DNA of 64,000 bases from Saccharina japonica (Eukaryota > Sar > Phaeophyceae > Laminariales > Laminariaceae): assembly GCA_008828725.1 (NCBI GenBank), contig MEHQ01003627.1, positions 237,102 through 301,101 on the forward strand, in the 5' to 3' direction. Below are positions 11,513 to 24,600 of the stretch, piece by piece; position 1 is the stretch's first letter, and every line of letters begins with the position of its first letter. Position numbers and translations under genes: made by a program. The notes below the pieces were generated by a model. It was given only the letters and a program-made list of their open reading frames with translations, had not been told where the DNA came from and made no database searches.

Positions 11513-11753
11513 TTGGTTTGGATCTCGTTTTTTGTTGTAAGATTGGTTTTATTCCTATATACACCCTGCAATTTTCCATGGGGTTAAGGGTACGCTTTTT
11601 CTCATAAGAGTGTCGATTTTGGACGATTTGGTGGAGTTACTACACTATAATCAAGTGAAAAACACAAAATCTCATATGTACATGTTTCGGTGCACCCCCG
11701 TCGTTTTTGTGCTGACACTGAACGAAAACTTGGTATCAAAACTGTGTATATTG

Positions 11754-11862
11754 CGGGGGGGACCTATGAGTAAAATAGGGCCAAATATTGTTCGTAAAAA
11801 TAGGGAAATGTGTAGGTTTTGGTGTGCACCGTAGGTTCTATTTACTATGCTACCCCGTGAGA
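11754..11862. mobile_element. Palindromic MITE (CCATAGTAAATAGG family)
   Basis: GGGGGGACCTATGAGTAAA to TTTACTATGCTACCCCG with the family centre CAAATATTGTTCGTAAAAAT. Confidence 0.65.
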
Positions 11863-12244
11863 GTATCGAAACAGTTCAGTTTTGTTGTTGTGTGAATGGG
11901 GATCGATTCTCGTTTCGATATCTAACATAGAGGGATACTCGAGGGATACGGTATTAAATTGCACATGTTTTGTTTTTGTGTCGTATCGTGGTTTCTGATA
12001 AGTATGCTCCCCTGCGTCCCACGCACGTACCATATATGACAGTGTATTTCACACGCCCTGGGGTGAATTTCAAAGTTAATTTACTCCATAGCCAGGGGGG
12101 CACAGACAACGAAAAAGGCGGCTTCGGAGCATCTCGTCGACATCTTTCCATACACGGGTCGGGTCGCTCGGGGTTAGCGCTCGACCGGTCGTCGAGCAAA
12201 TCAGCGTTGAAATTCGTCCCACGGGGTGTGGTATACAGTGTCAT

Positions 12245-12412
12245 ATGATACGGTACCATAATGAGCGTCCGAATATCGGAGATGTCTCTATCGGGAGTAG
12301 GAGGAAGTAGGAACGGTGCGCCGCCCCGAAAGGGATGCGTAGTCAATGGTGATTTCACTGCGTAAGGCAAGCAACAAATGAGGACGCCCCCCCCCCCCAC
12401 CCTCCACCCCAC
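12245..12412 (+). mobile_element. CT-B repeat
   Basis: CATAATGAGCGTCCGAATAT... to AAGCAACAAATGAGGACGCC and a C-run; the WSC exon acceptor follows 130 bp later. Confidence 0.7.
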
Positions 12413-12544
12413 CCAGTAAAACAGTTGCGCATATAGACGTCGCGGCGTCTCAAATTATTTGTCCGCGCTTTGGTTGTGCTGATTTGTGTTTTTACTTGAT
12501 GTTGTCTTTTTGCTTGGATGTTGTGCGCTGATTGACGCTGCCAG

Positions 12545-12655
12545 GGCCAAGACCGAAGGCTAAAGGCGGGCTACCGACATCTGGGGTGCTTCAGGTTCGA
12601 CGCCGGGGATGGCAGAATGACGAAGAAGCTTGAGGCCATCGACATGACGTTAGAG
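12545..12655 (+). CDS. WSC-CAP gene exon: start of WSC domain
   Basis: Thirty-seven codons in phase 0/0. The product contains GYRHLGCFRFD and ends DMTLE, matching the opening of a WSC domain (LGC... then MTxE). The acceptor is CTGCCAG after a CTGATTGAC branch-like sequence; the donor is GTGAGG. A CT-B poly-C tail lies about 130 bp upstream. Open frame continues past the donor, but read-through lacks the next WSC cysteines, so splicing is preferred. Earlier exons are expected. Confidence 0.65.
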
Positions 12656-15600
12656 GTGAGGCTCCTACTGGAGGCCGGATACATTTGCAACTGTCTCGAT
12701 CAGGAAAATTCTGGGAATGTTCCTGAGAACCACAATTGTTTGCTAGCCCAAAATCAGCGGGTGGGGGTCGGGGGTGGTCTCGTATGTCGCCGTGGGGTCA
12801 GTGTTTTTGGTGGCCCCTGCCGGCGGCTTATTAGACTACATGTCCAGGATCAGTTTGGGGGGCTCAGGCCCAGGGGGGATCCGGTCCGCCGCATGGGATA
12901 TAGGCATTTCGACGCCAGTGGACGAGAGGGGAGATAGGGCTGAGGTTTTGTCGCAATAAAAAATGCAAGGAACGACCCGCAGTGGGGAGGGGGGGGGGGT
13001 GGTGTCTTGCTATTATACATGTGACCCCGGATCTGGATTACGAACGACTAATAGGGAGGGAGAGAGAAAAAGAAGGGCAAATGCCATTTAGTGGGAAGAA
13101 TGAAAACACAAAAACAAAGGGCGTCAAGCTGGAGCTGAGCGCCGAGTTTGAGTTTTGATCGTGCTTGTTTTTTTTGTCCGAGCCACTTGTAAAATCCCTC
13201 ATACACCAAGACACGTCCTATATAAAAACATTTGTAAGCTCTCATACATACAGTAATACCAGGAAACGTGCTATCGAAAAACTTATAAATCCTGCTGGCC
13301 GGACAAGAAAGAGCTTCGATGCGGGCAGGGTTTATAAGTTTTTCGATGAGACAAAAATTGTGGGCATGCCTCGGATAAACCATAATTACGAGTAGCCCAA
13401 CATCGGCGGTTGGAGAGAGGGAGGTTGGGGGTGGTGGCGGCGTTCGGTGTGGGAATTGGTGTTGACTCATTTATTGCACCACGAGACAGATAGATATCCG
13501 GTGAAAAAACTCATCCCACACTAATTCCAAGTAGTTTGTCCCCAAAAACGGGGGACCGTTTCTTATGTTAAGGTTCGTTCCTGACAATTGCAAAAATATG
13601 GATTCGTGGAAGAACAAATAAGATTCGTGGCATTTGCAAATATTGGCGTTATGTCACGTCTAACTTTGATGCCGGTACGTACGTACGTACGTATATATCT
13701 CTTGTCGGTTCTTCGAAACGGTGTTGCTTGTAATTGGTACAGTACCGGTATGCAACATGAAAGGTTCGAAAAACAAGAAAAACAATCCGCGATATGGTTG
13801 ATACTGATATATACGAGTACGAAATGTTTATGTTTTTTCAATGGGCAATAGGTATACACCTACGTGGGCATTTCGAGCCAATCCCAGAGGGGCCGAGCAA
13901 GCCTTTCCCCGAGTGCAATACGCCGTACTACCTATTTTTGGCTCAAAATGCCTACGATCGTATATAGGTTTACCTACTTTCGGCTTTTACCCTTTTTCTT
14001 ACGCCCTTCGACAAATGTGTCGTGCGTATTTTTTGTCCGATAAATAATCGAATCTCCTTCCTTTCAAGTTTGAGTATAGCAGTATGATATCGTATACCGG
14101 CATTGTATCATACAAGCAGTAGTATATCAAGTACTACTGTATCTCTTACTGTACCTGGTATGATGAATCCTCGGTAAGATTCTGGATCACGGAGGGAAAT
14201 ATCATATACGAGTACGTATATATGAAATCTCGAAATATGATGACGAAAAAAAAAATGTTAACCCTCTCTTGACTGCAGTAGTTCCGCGCCCTTCCCTCGC
14301 TGCCCCTGCCGATGGTGCTGATGCCTGACGCCCCCCCAATAAGCGTGATTTGTCACGCTTAAAGCCATTCTTACAGATCTTTTTTTTCCACGCAATGTTT
14401 CCTTTTTTTCCTTACAGAAAAAAAGGAAAACGAAGAAATAGTGCCAAAACAAAACGAAGGAAATTTAACCGAGAAAAAAAAAACTGAAATAAAACAGAAA
14501 AGCTTACTCGTATGATACATATATAGAAAACGTTTAGGGTGGGGGAAACATTATTGCGATCAAAAAAAGGGGGGGAGAGGGGGGAGCGAGGGAAATACTT
14601 TCTCGAATCAGAAAATATGACATGGTGCCAAAAAAAAAAAAAAAAAAACTCTTTATATACCTGGTACGTACGTAGTAAAATTAGGACCAACACTCTGTCC
14701 GACAACAACGGCCCTTGCTGCCGCCGCCGGCGATATTGTTGAGAGGTGAACAGGGTTAAGATTGAAGAGAGCAGCAGCTCCAGAAGGAGCGAGAGGGCAA
14801 GGAACGTTTGCTTTGCATCTGGTAAATCTGGGGTTTGTGGAGCGGGAGTTGAATCTTAACATATTTTACATGGAAGGCATGTTTGGTGGCTGGAGGATAC
14901 TACTCGTACATACAGAAAGATTTACCAGGTAGTGCGTGGTAACAGGACAGGCTCCGAAAACTTTGGGGACTTTGGAGCGGAAGACGGCAGAATACGTCAG
15001 GAATGAAAAAATATACCTGGTATACATTTTTGGCCCCATATATGCAAAGATGAGTTTCGACGACTTCCTCGATCTCACTCACAGCTGTCGTTTTTTTTAT
15101 TTATTTTTATTTTTCAATTTATTATATCATACGTAGCGACCAAGTCCTGTGCCGGATGCGATCTTCTACCAGCCGCCTATTTCTACTATTAATAGCGGGA
15201 AGGGGCACTCACTCGCAGCAGTAAGACTCGTACCATGCTGGCGCTCGTGTGGGAGATCTCCCGTGCGTTGTACGAGGTCGAGTACACCTCCCCCGTGCCT
15301 CATTACGAGAGACCATAGTAAATAGGGACACCTATATACGGTACAGACAAAAAAAAAAAAAAAATGTTTTTTGTGCGTGCCGTAGGTAGGTCCTGTTTTC
15401 TATGGTCCACCGCCATGCTGTAATACGTATATAGTTGGTTTACTTTGTAACCCAATGTATCTCACGTAAATTGAGAGCCGATAAGATACCCCCTCCCCGG
15501 TAATATGTACGACCAGCTCCTGCCGCACCGCTGCCCGTAGCCACTTGGCCCCGACCTCAACCGTGGGGGCAACGTCGTCAACTGGAGGTCTATGAGGCAC

Positions 15601-18600
15601 GCAAAGAAGCGGTCACTCACACCTCCACACCTATACCCCTGAACTCAGCAGGAGCCCGGGGGGCAGCAGCGCTGCGCACCCGGCTAGATAGGTGGACTCG
15701 CAGAAGCACACAAAGGTAGCAAAAGACAGAATGATATTATGTGTTGGTATCCCAGCAGGTGTTCGTGTCGCATGCATGCCTACATACACGTCACAGGCCG
15801 TTTTGGGCCGACGTCGGCTTGCACGTGGTGGGGACGTGCAGTGCGGAGTTGCTCGTTGTGGAGAAGCCTCCGTCATCGGCGAATGCGCAGTGGTTGCGGT
15901 CTGCGGTAACATCAGTGCAGAGAGAGAGAGAGAGCTCTGCATCACTGACTGTCTTGGATCCATCCCACTGGCGTGGTTATCGCTCGACATGTGTTCACTA
16001 TTCACGAAGACAAAAACAAAACTGCCAAGTAAGTCAGCCCGTACCGCCGTCGGACGTATTTCTCCACCCGATAAATAATATCAGCCCGTCAAAGTCCAGC
16101 CAAGTCGTATATACGAGCTGGACTTCTTCCGCCATCTAAGTAACAAACTATTTAGTAGCCTCCAGGCAACTTCACCTTGCTGCCTAGCCGTACAATACGT
16201 ACGAGGGCGCAGAGGTTCGAAATATAATAGCCTCTCGTATAGCACTTGAACTTAAAAGATCATCGAAATTAAAATATATACGAATATATATATATATATT
16301 GCAGCCCCCGTCAGTTCGCGCGAAGCAACCCACGCGAGCTGCAATTCATAATAATATGTTATTTACATTCGGGGGACCATAGTAAATAGGACCACATATT
16401 GTTGGTAAAATAGTGAAATAGATAGACTTTTGGGTGTACCGTAGGTTCTATTTACTAGTATGTACTATGCCCTCCCGTTATAGGTAGGCGTAGTCTTAGT
16501 TGGGTGACGACTTAAACCGACTAACTGACTGAACTCTTTTGTAATGTATCAATACTCATTTGGACTTTTGTGCGGTAAAAGTGCAAAAATAGGCGTTGCC
16601 TCGTAATTACTTAGTTTCAGTATGTAATCGATTTTGGGCGTTAAATATGACTTAATAAAACAATAACACATATCATACAATATAGTAATTAAGAAATAAT
16701 TATTTATTTTGTGAATTCGGGGAGACGAAATACAACCAAGTCGAGCCATAAACACGCCCCGTCATATCTGCTACAAATACACAGAACTCCTCCAAATACC
16801 GCACGCAACTAATACGTAGTAATGTTGTGATACTTCGACAGACAGACTAATATCTATCAAAAGGCGGCCAACTTATGGTCAGCCGCCAATGCACAGCCTC
16901 TTACTCTTAATATTAATAGTGCACTGCTGCTGCACAGAACCCTAAGTTTGACTCTAATTTCAAGTGTTTCGTCCCCACAACGACCTAGCAGCGTGGGTAG
17001 GCGCAATTCGATGGGAGTCGATGAGGGAATAAAGGTCTGAAGTTTTCTCGCGATAATCATGCAAGGCACGAACCGTACTCGTAGTGGGGGAGGGGAGAGA
17101 GAAAAGCCTACTTTGTGACCCCGGATCTGAGGTACGACTGAAAAGGAGAGAGAGAAAGAACGGGCGTTAAGATAATAAATGGGATGGAATAAAATAAAGT
17201 AAAATAAAGCGAGAGTGCATTCCTCAAGGGGTTTATTTACATTGTTGCGTATGTAAACTTGTACCTGCAATAGGCTCCCCTTGGTTGAGTTCCCCGGGTT
17301 TTGTTGTTATTTCTGTAGCTTTTTTTGTTTGTACTTTTTACGAGTTATCCGCGTGTACCTGCATATGCTTACGCTGCACAAAACAGTATTGCATGGCAAA
17401 CGTGGTGTATATTGTTCATAATCTGCATGTATGGTGTACATTGAGGGACTTTTTTTTGTATGCCCCTCTCTGCCCCGCGCTATCCCAGGGTGTATAGATG
17501 GTGGCCAACAAAGGCAAAAGAGGAAGGGCATAATAAGGAAGTCAGCAGACAAAAATAAGAAAAAAAGGGTTTTATGTAATAAATGGAACAAACGTATTAA
17601 GCTCCCAAATGTTGGAGGTGTCTCTATTAGGAGGAGGAACGGTGCTCCGTCTCGGATGAGATGCGTGGTCAATGGCCAAGTGATGCAGGCAAGTAACAAA
17701 TGAGTACCCCCCCCACCCCCGCCAAAACAGAAAAGGGAAAAGATGAACGAAAAGGGTTTTATGGAAACAACGTACCCCAACTAACTGTTGGAGGTCTCTC
17801 TATTGGGAGTAGAAACGGTGCTCCGTCTCGAAAGGGATGCGTGGTCACGTGGTCAAATGACCAACGCAAGCAACAAATGAGTACGCCCCGCCCCGTCTAC
17901 GGCCATGCATGAATATCGAGTAGACCCCCCCCTCCCCGACAAGCTTGTGGTCAATGGTCAAATGACTAAGGCAAGCAACAAATGGTAGCGAGAAAACGAT
18001 CGCTATCTTAGGAGATAGATGGTGGCCACAGGCGGCGAAACAGGGAGGGGATAAATATTAGCAAAACGTTTCTTTGAAATATATGGAAACAACGTAATGG
18101 ACTGCCCAAGTGTTGGAGGTGTCTCTATTAGGAGTAGGAACGGTGCTCCGTCTCGAAAGNCCAATCCCAGAGGGGCCGAGCAAGCCTTTCCCCGAGTGCA
18201 ATACGCCGTACTACCTATTTTTGGCTCAAAATGCCTACGATCGTATATAGGTTTACCTACTTTCGGCTTTTACCCTTTTTCTTACGCCCTTCGACAAATG
18301 TGTCGTGCGTATTTTTTGTCCGATAAATAATCGAATCTCCTTCCTTTCAAGTTTGAGTATAGCAGTATGATATCGTATACCGGCATTGTATCATACAAGC
18401 AGTAGTATATCAAGTACTACTGTATCTCTTACTGTACCTGGTATGATGAATCCTCGGTAAGATTCTGGATCACGGAGGGAAATATCATATACGAGTACGT
18501 ATATATGAAATCTCGAAATATGATGACGAAAAAAAAAATGTTAACCCTCTCTTGACTGCAGTAGTTCCGCGCCCTTCCCTCGCTGCCCCTGCCGATGGTG

Positions 18601-21600
18601 CTGATGCCTGACGCCCCCCCAATAAGCGTGATTTGTCACGCTTAAAGCCATTCTTACAGATCTTTTTTTTCCACGCAATGTTTCCTTTTTTTCCTTACAG
18701 AAAAAAAGGAAAACGAAGAAATAGTGCCAAAACAAAACGAAGGAAATTTAACCGAGAAAAAAAAAACTGAAATAAAACAGAAAAGCTTACTCGTATGATA
18801 CATATATAGAAAACGTTTAGGGTGGGGGAAACATTATTGCGATCAAAAAAAGGGGGGGAGAGGGGGGAGCGAGGGAAATACTTTCTCGAATCAGAAAATA
18901 TGACATGGTGCCAAAAAAAAAAAAAAAAAAACTCTTTATATACCTGGTACGTACGTAGTAAAATTAGGACCAACACTCTGTCCGACAACAACGGCCCTTG
19001 CTGCCGCCGCCGGCGATATTGTTGAGAGGTGAACAGGGTTAAGATTGAAGAGAGCAGCAGCTCCAGAAGGAGCGAGAGGGCAAGGAACGTTTGCTTTGCA
19101 TCTGGTAAATCTGGGGTTTGTGGAGCGGGAGTTGAATCTTAACATATTTTACATGGAAGGCATGTTTGGTGGCTGGAGGATACTACTCGTACATACAGAA
19201 AGATTTACCAGGTAGTGCGTGGTAACAGGACAGGCTCCGAAAACTTTGGGGACTTTGGAGCGGAAGACGGCAGAATACGTCAGGAATGAAAAAATATACC
19301 TGGTATACATTTTTGGCCCCATATATGCAAAGATGAGTTTCGACGACTTCCTCGATCTCACTCACAGCTGTCGTTTTTTTTATTTATTTTTATTTTTCAA
19401 TTTATTATATCATACGTAGCGACCAAGTCCTGTGCCGGATGCGATCTTCTACCAGCCGCCTATTTCTACTATTAATAGCGGGAAGGGGCACTCACTCGCA
19501 GCAGTAAGACTCGTACCATGCTGGCGCTCGTGTGGGAGATCTCCCGTGCGTTGTACGAGGTCGAGTACACCTCCCCCGTGCCTCATTACGAGAGACCATA
19601 GTAAATAGGGACACCTATATACGGTACAGACAAAAAAAAAAAAAAAATGTTTTTTGTGCGTGCCGTAGGTAGGTCCTGTTTTCTATGGTCCACCGCCATG
19701 CTGTAATACGTATATAGTTGGTTTACTTTGTAACCCAATGTATCTCACGTAAATTGAGAGCCGATAAGATACCCCCTCCCCGGTAATATGTACGACCAGC
19801 TCCTGCCGCACCGCTGCCCGTAGCCACTTGGCCCCGACCTCAACCGTGGGGGCAACGTCGTCAACTGGAGGTCTATGAGGCACGCAAAGAAGCGGTCACT
19901 CACACCTCCACACCTATACCCCTGAACTCAGCAGGAGCCCGGGGGGCAGCAGCGCTGCGCACCCGGCTAGATAGGTGGACTCGCAGAAGCACACAAAGGT
20001 AGCAAAAGACAGAATGATATTATGTGTTGGTATCCCAGCAGGTGTTCGTGTCGCATGCATGCCTACATACACGTCACAGGCCGTTTTGGGCCGACGTCGG
20101 CTTGCACGTGGTGGGGACGTGCAGTGCGGAGTTGCTCGTTGTGGAGAAGCCTCCGTCATCGGCGAATGCGCAGTGGTTGCGGTCTGCGGTAACATCAGTG
20201 CAGAGAGAGAGAGAGAGCTCTGCATCACTGACTGTCTTGGATCCATCCCACTGGCGTGGTTATCGCTCGACATGTGTTCACTATTCACGAAGACAAAAAC
20301 AAAACTGCCAAGTAAGTCAGCCCGTACCGCCGTCGGACGTATTTCTCCACCCGATAAATAATATCAGCCCGTCAAAGTCCAGCCAAGTCGTATATACGAG
20401 CTGGACTTCTTCCGCCATCTAAGTAACAAACTATTTAGTAGCCTCCAGGCAACTTCACCTTGCTGCCTAGCCGTACAATACGTACGAGGGCGCAGAGGTT
20501 CGAAATATAATAGCCTCTCGTATAGCACTTGAACTTAAAAGATCATCGAAATTAAAATATATACGAATATATATATATATATTGCAGCCCCCGTCAGTTC
20601 GCGCGAAGCAACCCACGCGAGCTGCAATTCATAATAATATGTTATTTACATTCGGGGGACCATAGTAAATAGGACCACATATTGTTGGTAAAATAGTGAA
20701 ATAGATAGACTTTTGGGTGTACCGTAGGTTCTATTTACTAGTATGTACTATGCCCTCCCGTTATAGGTAGGCGTAGTCTTAGTTGGGTGACGACTTAAAC
20801 CGACTAACTGACTGAACTCTTTTGTAATGTATCAATACTCATTTGGACTTTTGTGCGGTAAAAGTGCAAAAATAGGCGTTGCCTCGTAATTACTTAGTTT
20901 CAGTATGTAATCGATTTTGGGCGTTAAATATGACTTAATAAAACAATAACACATATCATACAATATAGTAATTAAGAAATAATTATTTATTTTGTGAATT
21001 CGGGGAGACAAAATACAACCAAGTGGAGCCATAAACACGCCCCGTCATATCTGCTACAAATACACAGAACTCCTCCAAATACCGCACGCAACTAATACGT
21101 AGTAATGTTGTGATACTTCGACAGACAGACTAATATCTATCAAAAGGCGGCCAACTTATGGTCAGCCGCCAATGCACAGCCTCTTACTCTTAATATTAAT
21201 AGTGCACTGCTGCTGCACAGAACCCTAAGTTTGACTCTAATTTCAAGTGTTTCGTCCCCACAACGACCTAGCAGCGTGGGTAGGCGCAATTCGATGGGAG
21301 TCGATGAGGGAATAAAGGTCTGAAGTTTTCTCGCGATAATCATGCAAGGCACGAACCGTACTCGTAGTGGGGGAGGGGAGAGAGAAAAGCCTACTTTGTG
21401 ACCCCGGATCTGAGGTACGACTGAAAAGGAGAGAGAGAAAGAACGGGCGTTAAGATAATAAATGGGATGGAATAAAATAAAGTAAAATAAAGCGAGAGTG
21501 CATTCCTCAAGGGGTTTATTTACATTGTTGCGTATGTAAACTTGTACCTGCAATAGGCTCCCCTTGGTTGAGTTCCCCGGGTTTTGTTGTTATTTCTGTA

Positions 21601-24600
21601 GCTTTTTTTGTTTGTACTTTTTACGAGTTATCCGCGTGTACCTGCATATGCTTACGCTGCACAAAACAGTATTGCATGGCAAACGTGGTGTATATTGTTC
21701 ATAATCTNNATGTATGGTGTACATTGAGGGACTTTTTTTTGTATGCCCCTCTCTGCCCCGCGCTATCCCAGGGTGTATAGATGGTGGCCAACAAAGGCAA
21801 AAGAGGAAGGGCATAATAAGGAAGTCAGCAGACAAAAATAAGAAAAAAAGGGTTTTATGTAATAAATGGAACAAACGTATTAAGCTCCCAAATGTTGGAG
21901 GTGTCTCTATTAGGAGGAGGAACGGTGCTCCGTCTCGGATGAGATGCGTGGTCAATGGCCAAGTGATGGCAGGCAAGTACAATGAGTACCAGCTCACCCC
22001 ACCGCCCGCACAAACAGAAAAGGGAAAAGATGACCGAAAAGGCAGTTTTAATGGAACAACGTAACCCCAACTAAATGTTGGAGGTCTGCCCTATTTGGGA
22101 GTAGAAACGGTTGGTCCGTCTCGAAAAGGATGCTGGGTCACGTGGTCAATGACCAACGCCAAGCAACAAATGAAGATACGGTGTGCGCCCCGCCCCGTCT
22201 AACGGCCATGCATGAATATCTGAGTGACCCCACCCCGTCCCGACAAGCTTGTGGTCCCAATGGTCAAAAGTGACTAGAGGCAACACAAATGAAGGTACGC
22301 CTGCCTCCCCCCTGCCCCGACGGCCCCTCGGCCCCCCTCTAACAATTCAAGCTACATCAGATGTGCGACGAAGCTTGCAACGGAGACGGCTCAAAATCGT
22401 CCTATTTCGCGACGGAGCGCGGGGAAGAATGCTGGTGCACGGCCGACTCGCACTTCGACTACAGCAGGTATTAAAAACAAATAACATGGACAGATAGATC
22501 ACGATTCTATCTATAGATACCATCTGGATTTCTAACCTGTCGCTAGGAAATGTTGGCGGTGCACACGCACGGCAGGCAGACTCTCGTTCACTGCACCAGG
22601 CATTGCTTCACGGTCTTTTTTTCGTACGACTAGTACGTACCTGGTATACGTACAGCACAGTAGTAGTGTGTAGGTCGCGCTGTCCTCTGTGTCCAGTATT
22701 AGCGGTGTTGTGCCGAATACAGCCGGGTGTTTTGCTTCACGTTAACCCTTTTAGAACTGCAGTCCCGTTTGGGGGACAAATTACTTAGAATTAGAGTGGT
22801 TTGTCCCCCAAACGGGACTGCAGTTCTAAAAGGGCTCAAACGTTTCGCACGCCAGGCATACAGATAGATCAGATCGATATGTTGTATCATAGATCAGATC
22901 GATCCGTTATATCATAGATCACCTGGATCCTAACCTGCCGCTATGATATGGTGTAGGGCAGAGTCGCACTTGGACTATGAACACCTGTGAGCAGGCATTT
23001 TTACGTGAAAACTTTCACATGTCGCAGCAGATAGATCATTATTATCTACATGATCTGTTAATAGATCATCTCAATCCTAAGCTGCCGTTATGAGCAAAGA
23101 TGTCAGGAGACGGCACTTTCAGCCCTCGACTGACGGCAATTTGTCTTTTTTTTTTATCCTTGACTGACGCCAAATTACTAGGTTTTAGTGTGGAACACTC
23201 GGATCCACACCCTTGACCGATGCCCGTTTTCCCATTGACTGACCGTCTCCTGACATCTTTGGTTATGAGGTGCTTGCAGGATCTGTATACGTACCACTCC
23301 CTCCCCCCCCCCTCTATTAACGACCGTTCGGATGAAATATTGGTTTGGAATTGGTCTTCTGACGCGTGCAACGATAGAGGCATACCAAGGTATACCTTTT
23401 TTTGGCTGGAAACGTTTCTGAACGAAGGGGCTTACTTTCGGACTGCAGTCCCGTTTTGGGGACAACCCACTCTAATTCTAAGTAATCTGTCCCCAAAACG
23501 GGACTCCAGTCCTGTAAGGGTTAAGAACTGGTCCCACGTATTTGGGGACAGAATACTTGGAATTAGTGTGGGATCGTACTTTTTTTCAGTTCTGAATGGG
23601 TTATAATCCAAAATCGTCGGAATTTGTTCATTTTTGTGTTGCAATATTTTTCGTTGGATCTTTATTTATTTAGGCCATGCTAGTTTTCATCGGGTACGTA
23701 CGTAGCACTTTTGTTTTTTGTCCAAAATCAGTTTGTGGGTGGGGGGTATAGAGATGCTCAAGCCACCACCCTCAGAAGGCAAAAACGTGGTGTGCATGCA
23801 CCTCTATCTTCAAGGTAGCAGGCGTCTTTTGTGTTTCGGGACAGATTGGTACGCAGTGCAGAGCGATCCAGCCCACAACCCAGGAAACAGGCGCGCTATA
23901 TATTCGTATATAGACCATGCAGATTATACGGCTTCCACCCCCCCCTTCCCCGCCCCCCCGGAAACATGAGGCTATAGATGGCACAGATAAAAAATCTACC
24001 TGCTCTGAAAGGTCTAGACCATTGATCGGGGATGTATATGATCTATGTGATCTATCTGTCCCATCTATATATGTGAAACGTTTAGCCGCCCCACCCAATC
24101 AATCCTGAGACAGGCAACCGTCAAGCCGTCAGTCAGTGAGTCAAGGGCGTCCGTCAATGCAATTCCATCCGTCTAGACGGATTGTCTCCTATCCCCGCTG
24201 GAACAAACGCCTCATTTTCTGTGTGGAAACCCCTGCTTTTTTTTGCATATATTTGTGCTGCGTGCCAGCACCAGAGCACCAGCACAGCACACCAGCAGCT
24301 TCGACCGAGGCAGACATGAGACAATCAGCAGTCAGTACACAATATGATATAGCCTTCCAACAGTATGGCCAGGGGTTTTCCAAAAACGGGGATGTTTACT
24401 CCCTGTCCCCGGATTTTTTGCCGTCAAGGCGTTTGCCTTGATGCCGTCGGTCAAGGGGTAAAAGTGCCGTCTCCTGATATATTTGCACCCACTAAAACCC
24501 TACCCATACGTAACCCTATGGCATGCCCTAAACCGTACCTTGCGCGAACAGCGGGGGGGTGGGACTCTGCAATCGCTGGTGCGGGGGAGACGGGAGTGCG

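Larger units (their letters stand above)
13878..17700. repeat. Duplicated block 1, first copy
   Basis: Matches 18161-21980 base for base at offset 4283, apart from two substitutions near 16718 and 16734 and two n bases in the other copy. It contains a SINE, two palindromic MITEs and a candidate exon. Confidence 0.9.
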
